A DNA stretch of 64,000 nt from Ancylomarina subtilis (GTDB lineage Bacteria; Bacteroidota; Bacteroidia; Bacteroidales; Marinifilaceae): the NCBI RefSeq assembly GCF_004217115.1, contig NZ_SHKN01000001.1, positions 1,677,781 to 1,741,780 of the forward strand, in the 5' to 3' direction. Of this stretch, positions 44,770 through 53,702 are shown piece after piece (positions within the stretch are counted from its first letter, which is position 1; each line of letters starts with the position of its first letter). The notes below the pieces were generated by a model. The model did no database searches, was not told where the DNA came from, and saw only the letters and a list, made by a program, of their open reading frames with translations. A program made the position numbers and the translations under genes.

Positions 44770-44800
44770 AAGGCTTGCCCTAAACTTAGGAGCAAGCCTT
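44770..44800. terminator. Bidirectional intrinsic terminator
   Basis: AAGGCTTGC/GCAAGCCTT (9 bp) with a further CCTAA/TTAGG inner stem. It lies between the convergent FKBP (+) and PlsC-like (-) genes; an A-run before and TTTCTATTA after provide U-tracts on either strand. Confidence 0.85.
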
Positions 44801-44826
44801 TCTATTATGCATTAACTTAGGTTGAT

Positions 44827-45579
44827 TTACACGCCATACTTTTGTTTAAGTGGTTGATTAATCACCTCCTTAAGTTTCTCTTGTAAAGCCTCGGTATCTT
44901 GTTTTGTCAGTCCTTCTGTTGAAATAGGAGGATGAATAACCACTTCGGCAACACCTGGACAAGCATTTCCCTTAAACAAACTAGCACGCTGAAGTCGTCT
45001 CCAATTTGTTGTTTGCGTTACAGGTAAAATAGGAATCCCCATCTGAATGGCAATAGACACTGCACCTGCCTTAAACTCTCCTAATTTTGGTGCATGTGGC
45101 GGAATGGTTCCTTCCGGTAAAATAACCAAAGGATTCCCTTCATCAATCACATCTTTCATTTTCATGAAACTTTTCAATGCACCGACTCTATTGTGTCGAT
45201 CAACCAATATATTCATGCCTGAGGTATAAAATATATGAAACAAAGGCCATTTTTCAATTTCTTTTTTACCTGTAAAAACAAAGTGCTGATCGAAAATAGC
45301 ATAAAGAGGTGCCGGATCGAGAAATGATGTGTGGTTTGAACAGATTAAAAAAGGCTGATCTCTTAAAATATTTTCCTTCCCTTTTACTCTCAAGTAAATA
45401 CCTGAACCGTAAAGCCAAACTTTAGCATAAACTCTAATGATTTTAAATGCCTTAGGAAACCTCTCTTTTTTAGCCAAAAAGAAATAAAATAAAGGATAAA
45501 ATAAGATTAAGGTCAATACAAAATACAGCAGAAAATAGATTTTGTAAATCAGTTTAAACGGGAATAAAATAAAATTCAT
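44827..45579 (-). CDS. 1-acyl-sn-glycerol-3-phosphate acyltransferase (PlsC-like)
   Basis: A 250-residue membrane-associated acyltransferase. Two hydrophobic stretches cover residues 4-35. SNHTSFLD holds the HX4D catalytic motif (His83, Asp88) and LPEGTIPPHAP near 153 is the second conserved block that binds the glycerol phosphate. It transfers an acyl group to lysophosphatidate to make phosphatidate. It appears monocistronic, between a terminator and a 291-bp divergent spacer. The exact acyl acceptor is inferred from the family. Confidence 0.88.
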   Translation of the reverse strand: MNFILFPFKLIYKIYFLLYFVLTLILFYPLFYFFLAKKERFPKAFKIIRVYAKVWLYGSGIYLRVKGKENILRDQPFLICSNHTSFLDPAPLYAIFDQHFVFTGKKEIEKWPLFHIFYTSGMNILVDRHNRVGALKSFMKMKDVIDEGNPLVILPEGTIPPHAPKLGEFKAGAVSIAIQMGIPILPVTQTTNWRRLQRASLFKGNACPGVAEVVIHPPISTEGLTKQDTEALQEKLKEVINQPLKQKYGV

Positions 45580-45870
45580 TATAAAAATCGATATTAAGTT
45601 TAAGCTTTAAAAAAAATAGAGAATTGATTTATAAGACTTTAAAAATCTTAACATGCAGATACTTTTACCAAACCAATCCACTACTTACACAAAATTAAAA
45701 TATCAATTCATAATATCATTCATAATCCAATGGAATATCCAAACTAAGTTAATTAAGTCAGAACATTCGCAAGCTAGGTGCTGATCAAGATATGATATTA
45801 GACATACTTCCTCTTTTAGATATTCATTATCTTGTCCGCAAAAACAACACGAAGCTAAAACACAAAAACT

Positions 45871-47280
45871 ATGAAAAAAACATTTGTATTAGCCTTATTG
45901 CTGATGGGAATCTCCATTTTTGCAAAGGCACAATATGCAGAATATTTTACCTCTGCTACCATGCGATTGGATTACAATCATGTGGGAAATTCAAATGAAG
46001 AACACTTTGCATTCGATCAAATGGTCAACGATGGCGACTGGGCCGGAAGTAAAACCGTTTTGATTGATGATTTGAAATTAGGAAAATATTTTTTCGAAAT
46101 TAAGGATATTAAAACAGATAAACTCCTTTATTCAAGAGGGTTTTCTAGTATTTATGGCGAGTGGGAAACCACACCTGAAGCCGATACTGAATGGGGAAGT
46201 TTTCATGAATCAATTCGTTTTCCCTGGCCCAAAACCGAAGTTAAGGTAATCCTATCGAAACGTAATATTAAGAATGGTTTCGATCCTGTTTGGACTTACA
46301 AAGTAAATCCCCAACACTATCGCGCCTTTACAAGCCCTGTTAAAAATTACTATAACACCCTCGATTTAGTTGTAAACGGAAAACCCGAAAATCAAGTAGA
46401 TATTGTTGTTTTGGGTGAAGGTTATGCAAAAAAAGACATGGCAAAATTTAGAAAAGACGCTCAGCGTTTTGCTGATGTACTTTTGAACACAGAACCTTAC
46501 GCTTCTTTCAAAGATAAATTCTCGATTAGAGCCGTTGAAACTCCTTCACCGGATTCAGGTGTCAACCATCCTCATCAGGATATTCACACACGTTCAGCGC
46601 TTTCAGTAACTTATGGCGCTTTCGATTCAGAACGTTATGCCTTAGGTTTTGATAACAAAACCATTCGCAATGCAGCTGCTGCCGTACCCTATGAATTTAC
46701 AGCAATTCTAATGAATGACTCAATTTATGGCGGTGGCGGTATTTACAATCTCTATATCACAGCTGCAGTTGATAATGCGTTTCAGGAATACTTATTCGTT
46801 CACGAATTCGGTCATCACTTTGCTGATTTGGCTGATGAATATTACACATCAGCTACAGCTTACGAAATGGATGCCAAACACCTTGAACCTTGGGAGTTGA
46901 ACGTAACAGCCAATGCTGATCCAGAAACCATCAAGTGGAAAGATATTGTGACTGAAAACACGCCTATTCCAACCCCTTGGGAAAAAGAAAAATACGACAA
47001 ACACAGTATTGCCACTCAGAAAAAACGTGTCGAAATGCGTAAGGCAAAAGTTGACGAAAAAGTGATGGAAGACTTCTTTATCAAGAAAAGAACCTGGGAT
47101 GACGAACTATTGTCAAATATGAAATATAGTGACAAAGTGGGTGCGTTTGAAGGTGCTCAATATAAATCAAAAGGTTTATACCGCAGTGCTGCCAATTGTA
47201 TCATGTTCACTCGCCACGATAAATTTTGTCCGGCTTGTCAAAGAGCAATCAAACTCATCATTGATCAGAATACAAAATAA
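45871..47280 (+). CDS. Secreted M64-family metallopeptidase
   Basis: A 469-residue protein with a Sec signal (residues 1-20, ending AKAQ). An N-terminal beta-rich M64 prodomain (about 21-155) precedes the catalytic domain, whose zinc motif HEFGHHFADLADEYY lies at about residue 311, matching HExxH plus a downstream ligand. VDIVVLGEGYAKKDMAKFR near 172 and CIMFTRHDKFCPACQRAI at the C-terminus are typical of the family named for IgA peptidases. It should act in the periplasm or outside. It has its own terminator and no operon partner. Substrate unknown. Confidence 0.9.
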   Translation: MKKTFVLALLLMGISIFAKAQYAEYFTSATMRLDYNHVGNSNEEHFAFDQMVNDGDWAGSKTVLIDDLKLGKYFFEIKDIKTDKLLYSRGFSSIYGEWETTPEADTEWGSFHESIRFPWPKTEVKVILSKRNIKNGFDPVWTYKVNPQHYRAFTSPVKNYYNTLDLVVNGKPENQVDIVVLGEGYAKKDMAKFRKDAQRFADVLLNTEPYASFKDKFSIRAVETPSPDSGVNHPHQDIHTRSALSVTYGAFDSERYALGFDNKTIRNAAAAVPYEFTAILMNDSIYGGGGIYNLYITAAVDNAFQEYLFVHEFGHHFADLADEYYTSATAYEMDAKHLEPWELNVTANADPETIKWKDIVTENTPIPTPWEKEKYDKHSIATQKKRVEMRKAKVDEKVMEDFFIKKRTWDDELLSNMKYSDKVGAFEGAQYKSKGLYRSAANCIMFTRHDKFCPACQRAIKLIIDQNTK

Positions 47281-47306
47281 GGTATTAGTCATATACAACT
47301 ACAAAG

Positions 47307-47336
47307 GCGATTCACTTAAGGTGAGTCGCTTTTTTT
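47307..47336 (+). terminator. Intrinsic terminator of the M64 peptidase gene
   Basis: GCGATTCAC/GTGAGTCGC stem (9 bp, one G-U) with a 5-nt loop followed by seven Ts, 26 bp after the stop codon. Confidence 0.88.
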
Positions 47337-47423
47337 ATACACTGTCAATAAAAGATTTTAAACTCTTTAATTGTATTCATTTTAAATCTTAATATCTTAG
47401 TATTGAATTTTACAAAATTGAAA

Positions 47424-48095
47424 ATGCTAAGTCAACAACTCATACAATCACCTGTTTTTAGAGGCATCAACGCCGAAGAAATGGAGGAGCTTCTTCAAAA
47501 AGTACAATATCGCATTCGAAAATATCAAAAAGGCGACATGGTTGCTTTTCGTGAAGATAGATGTGAAAACCTCATGATTGTTCTCAAAGGTAGCGTTAAA
47601 GGTGAAATGCTCGATCCTTCAGGAAAGACAATTAAGATTGAGGATATTATGGCCCCCTATCCTATTGCTTCAGCTTTCCTTTTCGGACAAAAAAATCAAT
47701 TCCCGGTAAACGTTACAGCCAATGCTGATGTCGAAATATTCTTCCTCGATAAGCAATCGGTCATCGAACTTTTTCAAAACAATAAGACGTTCTTAGTAAA
47801 CTATCTCAATTCTATTTCAAATCGGTCACAATTCCTGGCTCAAAAGCTGCTTTTCCTCAGTTTTAAAACCATAAAAGGTAAGCTGGCCAACTTTATATTA
47901 AAGCAAGCCGCTCCTGATAAAAAGAAAATTGAACTCCCAAAATCACAAGCAGAAATGGCGCAGTTCTTTGGTGTTACACGTCCCTCATTCGCTCGAAGCC
48001 TAAAAGAAATGGAACAAGAAGGCATGATTGAAGTCAATCGTCGCGAAATTAAAATTATGAATCGACAAGCCTTATTTAGTCTGATGCAACAATAA
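47424..48095 (+). CDS. Crp/Fnr-family transcriptional regulator
   Basis: A 223-residue regulator. The cyclic-nucleotide-binding-like sensor domain spans residues 10-125 (IRKYQKGDMVAFREDRCENL, VLKGSVKGEML). The Crp-type helix-turn-helix is KSQAEMAQFFGVTRPSFARSLKEMEQEG near 176-203. There are no N-terminal Cys clusters, so it is not a classical Fe-S Fnr; its outline fits the HcpR/Dnr-like group of Bacteroidota, which senses nitric oxide. The next gene, 252 bp on, encodes a flavodiiron protein, a usual target of such regulators. ATG 47424 is chosen over an upstream TTG. Confidence 0.85.
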   Translation: MLSQQLIQSPVFRGINAEEMEELLQKVQYRIRKYQKGDMVAFREDRCENLMIVLKGSVKGEMLDPSGKTIKIEDIMAPYPIASAFLFGQKNQFPVNVTANADVEIFFLDKQSVIELFQNNKTFLVNYLNSISNRSQFLAQKLLFLSFKTIKGKLANFILKQAAPDKKKIELPKSQAEMAQFFGVTRPSFARSLKEMEQEGMIEVNRREIKIMNRQALFSLMQQ

Positions 48096-48238
48096 GCTTA
48101 TTCAGGTCGTATATAAATAACAACCAGGCTTAATTCACTCGTCATAAACAACTACCAAACAACCCAATAGCCAAACTCTATTTCGTAAACGGTCGGATAT
48201 AAAGACATTTTTATCCTTTTCAAGAAAAAAAATAATAT

Positions 48239-48246
48239 TACTTTTG
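48239..48246 (+). promoter_or_regulatory. Candidate -7 box for the flavodiiron gene
   Basis: TACTTTTG matches TAnnTTTG, about 100 bp before ATG 48348. No good -33 box or Crp/Fnr palindrome was seen in front of it. Confidence 0.4.
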
Positions 48247-48347
48247 TGCTCTGAAAGGAGACTTGACTTAACGCGTCTTAATATCAGTGCATTCAAGTCA
48301 ATTTCAACAATAAGAAAACAATATTCAAAACATATAAATCTTTTAGC

Positions 48348-49547
48348 ATGCATAATAGAGTTAACATTAGCGATAAAATTTATTGGGTAGGATGTAATGA
48401 CAGAAGAACACATCTTTTCGAAAATTATTGGCCTATTCCTAAAGGAGTCGCTTACAATTCATATGTAATTGTTGATGAAAAAATAGCCATTGTTGATACC
48501 GTTGAAAAAGGAGCTATGGATGAGTACCTTGACAATATCGAAGCGGTTTTAGATGGTCGCCAGGCTGATTATTTGATCGTAAACCATATGGAACCTGATC
48601 ACTCAGGATCGATTCGTTCATTAACCGAGCGTTACCCTAATATGCAGATCGTTGGAAACAAGAAAACCTTCCCTATGTTGAGAGGTTTTTATGGTATTTC
48701 TGAGAATTTACTTGAGGTAAAAGAAGGCGATTCAATTGATTTGGGAGAGCACAAGCTTAACTTCGCTATGGTGCCTATGTTACACTGGCCCGAGACCATG
48801 GTGACTTTTGAATCAACAAAAGGTATCCTATTCTCTGGTGATGCTTTTGGTGCTTTTGGTACTTTGGACGGTAGTATTTTCGACGATGAGTTAGATCTTG
48901 ATTATCTTGAGGAAGAAATCAGCCGCTACTACTCAAATATCGTAGGTAAATATGGTAGCCCAACTCAACAAGCACTTAAGAAATTAGGTGGATTAGATAT
49001 TAAAATGATTTGTGCGACTCACGGTCCTATCTGGAGAACGCATATTGCTGATATTATTGCCAAATACGACAAGTGGAGCAAGTACGAAACTGACGAAGGT
49101 GTTGTCATTGTATTCTCTTCGATGTATGGTAATACCGAAAAGATGGCTGACAATATTGCACGCCAGCTGGTTAAGCGTGGTATCAAAAAGATTAGAATTC
49201 ACGATGCTTCTAAAACGCACCCGTCATACATCATCAACGATATTTTCCGTTTCCGTGGTGTTATTTTAGGATCATGTGCCTACAATGGTGGTCTTTTCCC
49301 AGCTATGGAAACTCTTATTCACGAGCTGCAGAATATGGCCGTTAAGAATCATGTCTTGGGTATTTTCGGATCAAAAGCCTGGGGTGGTGGCGGCGTTCGC
49401 ACTCTTAGCAAATTTGCTGAAACCATTAAATGGGAAGTCGTTGCTGAACCTGCTGAAGCGCTATGTGCTCCTGCAAACAAGGATTACAACCAATGTGAAG
49501 AAATTGCTGAAAGTATGGCAAATCGATTGAAAGAATTGTATAGCTAG
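48348..49547 (+). CDS. fprA: Flavodiiron protein (A-type flavoprotein, FprA-like)
   Basis: A 399-residue flavodiiron protein. The metallo-beta-lactamase domain holds the diiron ligands: His80, Glu82 and Asp84 in NHMEPDHSGS, a His in LHWPETM, Asp in FSGDAFGAFG and His in CATHGPIW. The flavodoxin domain starts near residue 255 (VIVFSSMYGNTEKMADNIA) and includes LGIFGSKAWGGGGVRT for FMN binding. Family members reduce oxygen to water or nitric oxide to nitrous oxide, protecting anaerobes. There is no fused rubredoxin, so the electron donor is encoded elsewhere. A terminator follows at 49577. Confidence 0.95.
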   Translation: MHNRVNISDKIYWVGCNDRRTHLFENYWPIPKGVAYNSYVIVDEKIAIVDTVEKGAMDEYLDNIEAVLDGRQADYLIVNHMEPDHSGSIRSLTERYPNMQIVGNKKTFPMLRGFYGISENLLEVKEGDSIDLGEHKLNFAMVPMLHWPETMVTFESTKGILFSGDAFGAFGTLDGSIFDDELDLDYLEEEISRYYSNIVGKYGSPTQQALKKLGGLDIKMICATHGPIWRTHIADIIAKYDKWSKYETDEGVVIVFSSMYGNTEKMADNIARQLVKRGIKKIRIHDASKTHPSYIINDIFRFRGVILGSCAYNGGLFPAMETLIHELQNMAVKNHVLGIFGSKAWGGGGVRTLSKFAETIKWEVVAEPAEALCAPANKDYNQCEEIAESMANRLKELYS

Positions 49548-49576
49548 ATTTTAGTCTAGACATAAATATATCATTA

Positions 49577-49606
49577 AGCTCTCTCGTTAATTCGAGGGAG
49601 CTTTTT
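49577..49606 (+). terminator. Intrinsic terminator of the flavodiiron gene
   Basis: AGCTCTCTCG/CGAGGGAGCT stem (10 bp, one G-U), 6-nt loop and a T-run. Confidence 0.88.
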
Positions 49607-49631
49607 CTTTGTATGCCTTTTGAAATAAAAA

Positions 49632-49662
49632 ATCCCAACAGCACATGACATACTGTTGGGAT
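49632..49662 (-). terminator. Intrinsic terminator of the GH97 gene
   Basis: Perfect 10-bp stem ATCCCAACAG/CTGTTGGGAT with an 11-nt loop; on the minus strand it is followed by TTTTTTATTT. It lies about 83 bp after the GH97 stop. Confidence 0.82.
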
Positions 49663-49744
49663 TAAAAACGAACGAGTTTTTAGAGTCGTTTTATTGTTAG
49701 TGTACGAGTTTGTGATTTTATCTTAGCAAGATGCAATCATCACA

Positions 49745-51823
49745 TTATTTAATTTCGATCAAACTGATAGCTGCACCACCACCTGCTGCCAAGTGCATGT
49801 CAATTATTGAAGTAGCATCAACAACTTGCTCCTCAATCTTATAATCGGTCGGGTTTTTATCCCAGTGCGCCTTGTCACCATCCAAATAAAGCGTTGCCTT
49901 GTATTTTTTTCCAGAAGGAAGAAAATCAAGTTTAAGGCTCATGTCTCTGGCATTTTCATCGGTGATAGTACCAACAAACCAATTATTTGATGCTCTGTCC
50001 TGACGCGCAATTGTTACAAAATCACCAATCTCACCATTCAAAACTTTCGTTTGTTCCCAATTCACCACCACATCGCGGATAAACTGAAAAGCCGGATGTC
50101 CCTTATAGTTCTCAATTAAATCAGGCACCATCTGGATTGGGCTATTGATGACTACATAGAGAGCCAACTGATGCGCCAGTGTTGTGTTCACCTGATTATT
50201 GGCTTTATGCGGCTTCAACTTGATATTGAAAATACCGGGCGTGTAATCGATAGGACCAGCCAGCATACGAGTGAAAGCCACAATTGGCAAGTGTTCTGCT
50301 GGATTGCCTCCATCACTCGACCAGGCATTAAATTCTTGTCCACGTAAGCCTTCACGAGAAATCGCATTGGGGTAAGTACGACGTAAACCTGTCGCTTTAA
50401 TTGGCTCGTGAGCATTTACGGCTACCTTATACTTTGCTCCCATTTCCAATGCACGACGATAATGATTTACCATCCATTGTCCGTGATGATATTCTCCTTT
50501 AGGAATCAGTTTCCCCACATAACCGGTTTTCACCGAATGTATCCCTAAACTGTTCATCAAATGATAAGCTGTATCCAATTGTTGATCGTAGGTGCGAGGT
50601 GCAGCAGAGGTCTCATGGTGCATAATCAGCTCCACTCCTTTTTCCTTACCATAACGAACCACCTCAGGTAAATCGTAATCATCGTAAGCCGTTACAAAAT
50701 CGAATACCCCTTCACGATCTTCAAAACCAATCCAGTGTTCCCAACCCGTATTCCAACCTTCAACCAAAATACCACCAATCTTATTTTCGGATGCAAAATC
50801 GATTAATTCTTTAGCATATTCAGTCGTAGCTCCATGTCGACCACTAGCTTTATCCCAGGTTTTGGTTCCCAAATGCATGTCCCACCAAATCCCTACATAT
50901 TTCATCGGTTTAAAATACGAAACATCTCCAATTTTGTTCGGCTCATTTAAGTTGACAATTAAATCTGATTGGATTAGATCACCAGCTTTCTCAGCAATCT
51001 GAATGGTACGCCAAGGTGTCTGGAATGGTAAAGATCGTTTCACTTTATAGTCTGTTCTCTCAGATCCAACCAGAGTCGAAACCATCTTCATATTCGAAGT
51101 ATCTACTTTAAGTGTCATCCCAGAATAATCCGTCAGGTTGGCTTCATGAAAACTCAAATAAATTCCCTCGGCTGTTTTCATACTAACTGGCGTATTCACG
51201 GCATTATTAGGGATAGAAGTTTGAGCTAAACTTGCATGTCCTCGCAATTTTGTAGCATCAATCTCAGAAAACTGAGTTGTATGATAAAGATGCTCATAGA
51301 TATCCCAGTCTCCCGGAATCCACCAAACCTTATGATCGCCAGTTAGATTGAATTCTGTATTCTCTTCCGCAATCAAAAGCTCTTTCATAGCTTCCTGCTC
51401 TGGAAACTCATATCTGAAACCAATTCCATCATTATAGGCTTTAAACTCCAGATTCATTTTTCTATTGGGAGCTTCTTTTTCAGATAAAGCTACAATAAGT
51501 TCGTTAAAGTGATCTTCAACCACACGCTTTTCACCCCAAGGCATTTCCCATGTAGAATTGCTACTGGTTTGTTTGGCTGATACAATTTCCCACCCCGACT
51601 TGATGGCTGGCATATTGGTAAAATCGAAACCCAGTGTTGAAGGTTTAATAACTGATTTCCCATTGAAACTTACTTGATAAGTTGGTTGACCACTCTCAAG
51701 ATTAATTGAAATAGTAATTATACCATCAGGTGATTTAAGTTCTTGTTTTTGCATATTGCTATTACAAGAAAGCATGGTTATTGATAGAATAATCATGCCA
51801 AATAAAAGTCTTTTGATGTTCAT
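49745..51823 (-). CDS. GH97 alpha-glucosidase (SusB-like) lipoprotein
   Basis: A 692-residue glycoside hydrolase family 97 enzyme. The N-terminus (MNIKRLLFGMII, then LSC) is a lipoprotein signal; an upstream in-frame ATG would place 20 charged residues before it. A beta-super-sandwich domain covers about 25-290, then a TIM barrel beginning KYVGIWWDMHLGTKTWD. MHHETSAAPR near 400, NAHEPIKATGLRRTYPN near 470 and GLRGQEFNAWS near 495 provide the three Glu residues of inverting SusB-type enzymes, and VKTGYVG replaces the Asp-nucleophile motif of retaining alpha-galactosidase members. It should release glucose from alpha-glucans. It is monocistronic, with a DUF6377 regulator just upstream. Confidence 0.9.
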   Translation of the reverse strand: MNIKRLLFGMIILSITMLSCNSNMQKQELKSPDGIITISINLESGQPTYQVSFNGKSVIKPSTLGFDFTNMPAIKSGWEIVSAKQTSSNSTWEMPWGEKRVVEDHFNELIVALSEKEAPNRKMNLEFKAYNDGIGFRYEFPEQEAMKELLIAEENTEFNLTGDHKVWWIPGDWDIYEHLYHTTQFSEIDATKLRGHASLAQTSIPNNAVNTPVSMKTAEGIYLSFHEANLTDYSGMTLKVDTSNMKMVSTLVGSERTDYKVKRSLPFQTPWRTIQIAEKAGDLIQSDLIVNLNEPNKIGDVSYFKPMKYVGIWWDMHLGTKTWDKASGRHGATTEYAKELIDFASENKIGGILVEGWNTGWEHWIGFEDREGVFDFVTAYDDYDLPEVVRYGKEKGVELIMHHETSAAPRTYDQQLDTAYHLMNSLGIHSVKTGYVGKLIPKGEYHHGQWMVNHYRRALEMGAKYKVAVNAHEPIKATGLRRTYPNAISREGLRGQEFNAWSSDGGNPAEHLPIVAFTRMLAGPIDYTPGIFNIKLKPHKANNQVNTTLAHQLALYVVINSPIQMVPDLIENYKGHPAFQFIRDVVVNWEQTKVLNGEIGDFVTIARQDRASNNWFVGTITDENARDMSLKLDFLPSGKKYKATLYLDGDKAHWDKNPTDYKIEEQVVDATSIIDMHLAAGGGAAISLIEIK

Positions 51824-52003
51824 GAGTTTATAATTTGATTTTGATTGTTTTCGATAATCAAAATAAGAGCATTCAGTTTCCAATAACTAAAATATAAACC
51901 AATATATAGACGATAACTGATAACTCAAAGAATTAACCAACTCATAAACTGTTAATTTAAAAAAACTGAAAATTCGATAAATATAGATGATATAAAGGAG
52001 AAT

Positions 52004-53587
52004 TTACACCGACTTAATTGCCATTACCTTTAAATCGAACGCTTCGTTGGGATAGATGGAGCGATTACGAATCTTGGTTTTGTAGGTATAAATGGTGTTG
52101 ACCGAAAGGTTGAGGATGCTGGCGATTTTCTCGTTATCGGCAACACCAATTCGAATCAAGGCAAAAATGCGCAGATCCGTATTCAGAGATAAATCATCCT
52201 TTAAACAGATGCGATCCTTTTCATCGAAAAGCTGATTAAAACGATCAACAAAATCAGGAAAGAGCTTTAAGAAGATTCGATCGAAGTCTTCAAATAAGCG
52301 TTGGCGTTCCTTTTTTGAATTGTATTTCTTCAATTCCTGTTCAATATTATCATAGGACTTGGTGATCATCTGTCTGGAGATAGACTTCTTAAAATCTTCA
52401 AGTTTATCGATGTATTGCGAACTAAAATTGAAATAATAGCCAATGTACTCTTCTTTAATTCGACTGGCCTCTCTAAGCAGTTCATTCACATGCGTTAAAT
52501 TTTGATTGCTTCGCTCAATTTCCTTTCGCGCTTGACGCAGTTTCTGCAACTGACGAAGGATAACCAATGAAAAAACCAAAACCAACACACCAATCAGCCC
52601 AAGCATCTTTTTTTGCTTATTCTCTTTCTGGAAACGAGCCGATTCAATCAGAGGTAAGATATATGAAATTTCAAATTTGCGTTGTTCCGAACCATAAAAA
52701 TCGGCATCAGCTTTAGCCAGTAAAATGTATTGATATGCTTTATCAATTCTCCCTTCCTTGTAAAAAAGTTCGGCTAATGATCGGCAGGCTGTGGTTTCTT
52801 TTGTCGACGATTTGATATCGGCAATACTGGCTTTCATTAAGTATTCTTTTGCCTTCTCCACTTCCCCCCTGTCCGAATAAATAAAACCCAAACCCGAAGT
52901 CACAATCGCAGTTTCATGATCATTCAGTTTGAATTGATTCAACAAGTCGATATAATAGTCTTCGGCTTGATATAACTTACCACTCACCATGCTTTGTAAT
53001 GCCAATCCCAACAGCTTTTCAAATGAAGGCTCCTTGAACTCATCAATCAGTTTCTGACTGTAGAAATGCCCTAATTTCTTATAGGCTTCACTGTAATGTT
53101 TATCTCGTGAATAGCCTGACAAATCGTAATAAGCCCGATATGCCGTGCTATAAAATTCCTTCCTTTTTTCATTAGACAAGTATTGATAATCAACCGTATT
53201 TAAAGTATCAATCGACGACGTATACAAACCTTTTAAAAGCATAATCAAGCTGAGCTTCGACTTAGACTCAGCAATTTTCGACTTATCTTTTAATTGATAA
53301 GCCAAACCGTTAGCTGCCTGTGCATATTTAAATGCTGAATCGTAAACAAAATATTCGTATGCTCTTACAGATTTCATTAGGGCTGAGAATTCCTTGTCAC
53401 TATTTTTTTCTTCCCTGGTAGATCGCAAATCTTCCAAAAGATTTTTAATCATCTCTTTCTTGGCAGCATCAATCTCATCGCGTTTCGAGATATAATGATC
53501 CAATTGCTTTGACCAATCTGTTTGAGCGATACTAGTCTGACAAAAAATGATCTGAATAAATAAAATAGAAAAGAAAAGCCTTAGCAT
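52004..53587 (-). CDS. DUF6377 TPR/membrane regulator with C-terminal HTH
   Basis: A 527-residue protein. A signal sequence (residues 1-21) precedes a periplasmic TPR-like region (about 25-315, including DFYGSEQRKFEISYILPLIE near its end). One transmembrane helix lies at about 327-346 (LGLIGVLVLVFSLVILRQL), then a coiled coil and a cytoplasmic C-terminus with a LuxR/GerE-like HTH (NEKIASILNLSVNTIYTYKTK, near 480-500). This is the DUF6377 layout of Bacteroidota, thought to be a membrane transcription regulator that couples an outside signal to DNA. It is next to the GH97 gene, which it might control, but both seem to be separate units. Confidence 0.82.
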   Translation of the reverse strand: MLRLFFSILFIQIIFCQTSIAQTDWSKQLDHYISKRDEIDAAKKEMIKNLLEDLRSTREEKNSDKEFSALMKSVRAYEYFVYDSAFKYAQAANGLAYQLKDKSKIAESKSKLSLIMLLKGLYTSSIDTLNTVDYQYLSNEKRKEFYSTAYRAYYDLSGYSRDKHYSEAYKKLGHFYSQKLIDEFKEPSFEKLLGLALQSMVSGKLYQAEDYYIDLLNQFKLNDHETAIVTSGLGFIYSDRGEVEKAKEYLMKASIADIKSSTKETTACRSLAELFYKEGRIDKAYQYILLAKADADFYGSEQRKFEISYILPLIESARFQKENKQKKMLGLIGVLVLVFSLVILRQLQKLRQARKEIERSNQNLTHVNELLREASRIKEEYIGYYFNFSSQYIDKLEDFKKSISRQMITKSYDNIEQELKKYNSKKERQRLFEDFDRIFLKLFPDFVDRFNQLFDEKDRICLKDDLSLNTDLRIFALIRIGVADNEKIASILNLSVNTIYTYKTKIRNRSIYPNEAFDLKVMAIKSV

Positions 53588-53653
53588 ATTGGACTGTACG
53601 TATTAGAATAAATGTTGAATACAAAGTAAAGCATAAAATGTAAAAACAAAAAC

Positions 53654-53680
53654 AGGAGATCAAGTGCTAACCGATCTCCT
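53654..53680 (-). terminator. Intrinsic terminator of ilvA
   Basis: AGGAGATC/GATCTCCT stem (8 bp) with an 11-nt loop, followed on the minus strand by GTTTTTGTTTTT, 22 bp after the ilvA stop. Confidence 0.8.
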
Positions 53681-53702
53681 ATTCTTGCTAATTCTAATGG
53701 AC

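Noticed and set aside
48240-48300. AGAC...GTCT inverted repeat before the flavodiiron gene as a Crp/Fnr operator
   Set aside because: Only four matching bases per arm and no resemblance to a TTG-N-CAA type half-site.
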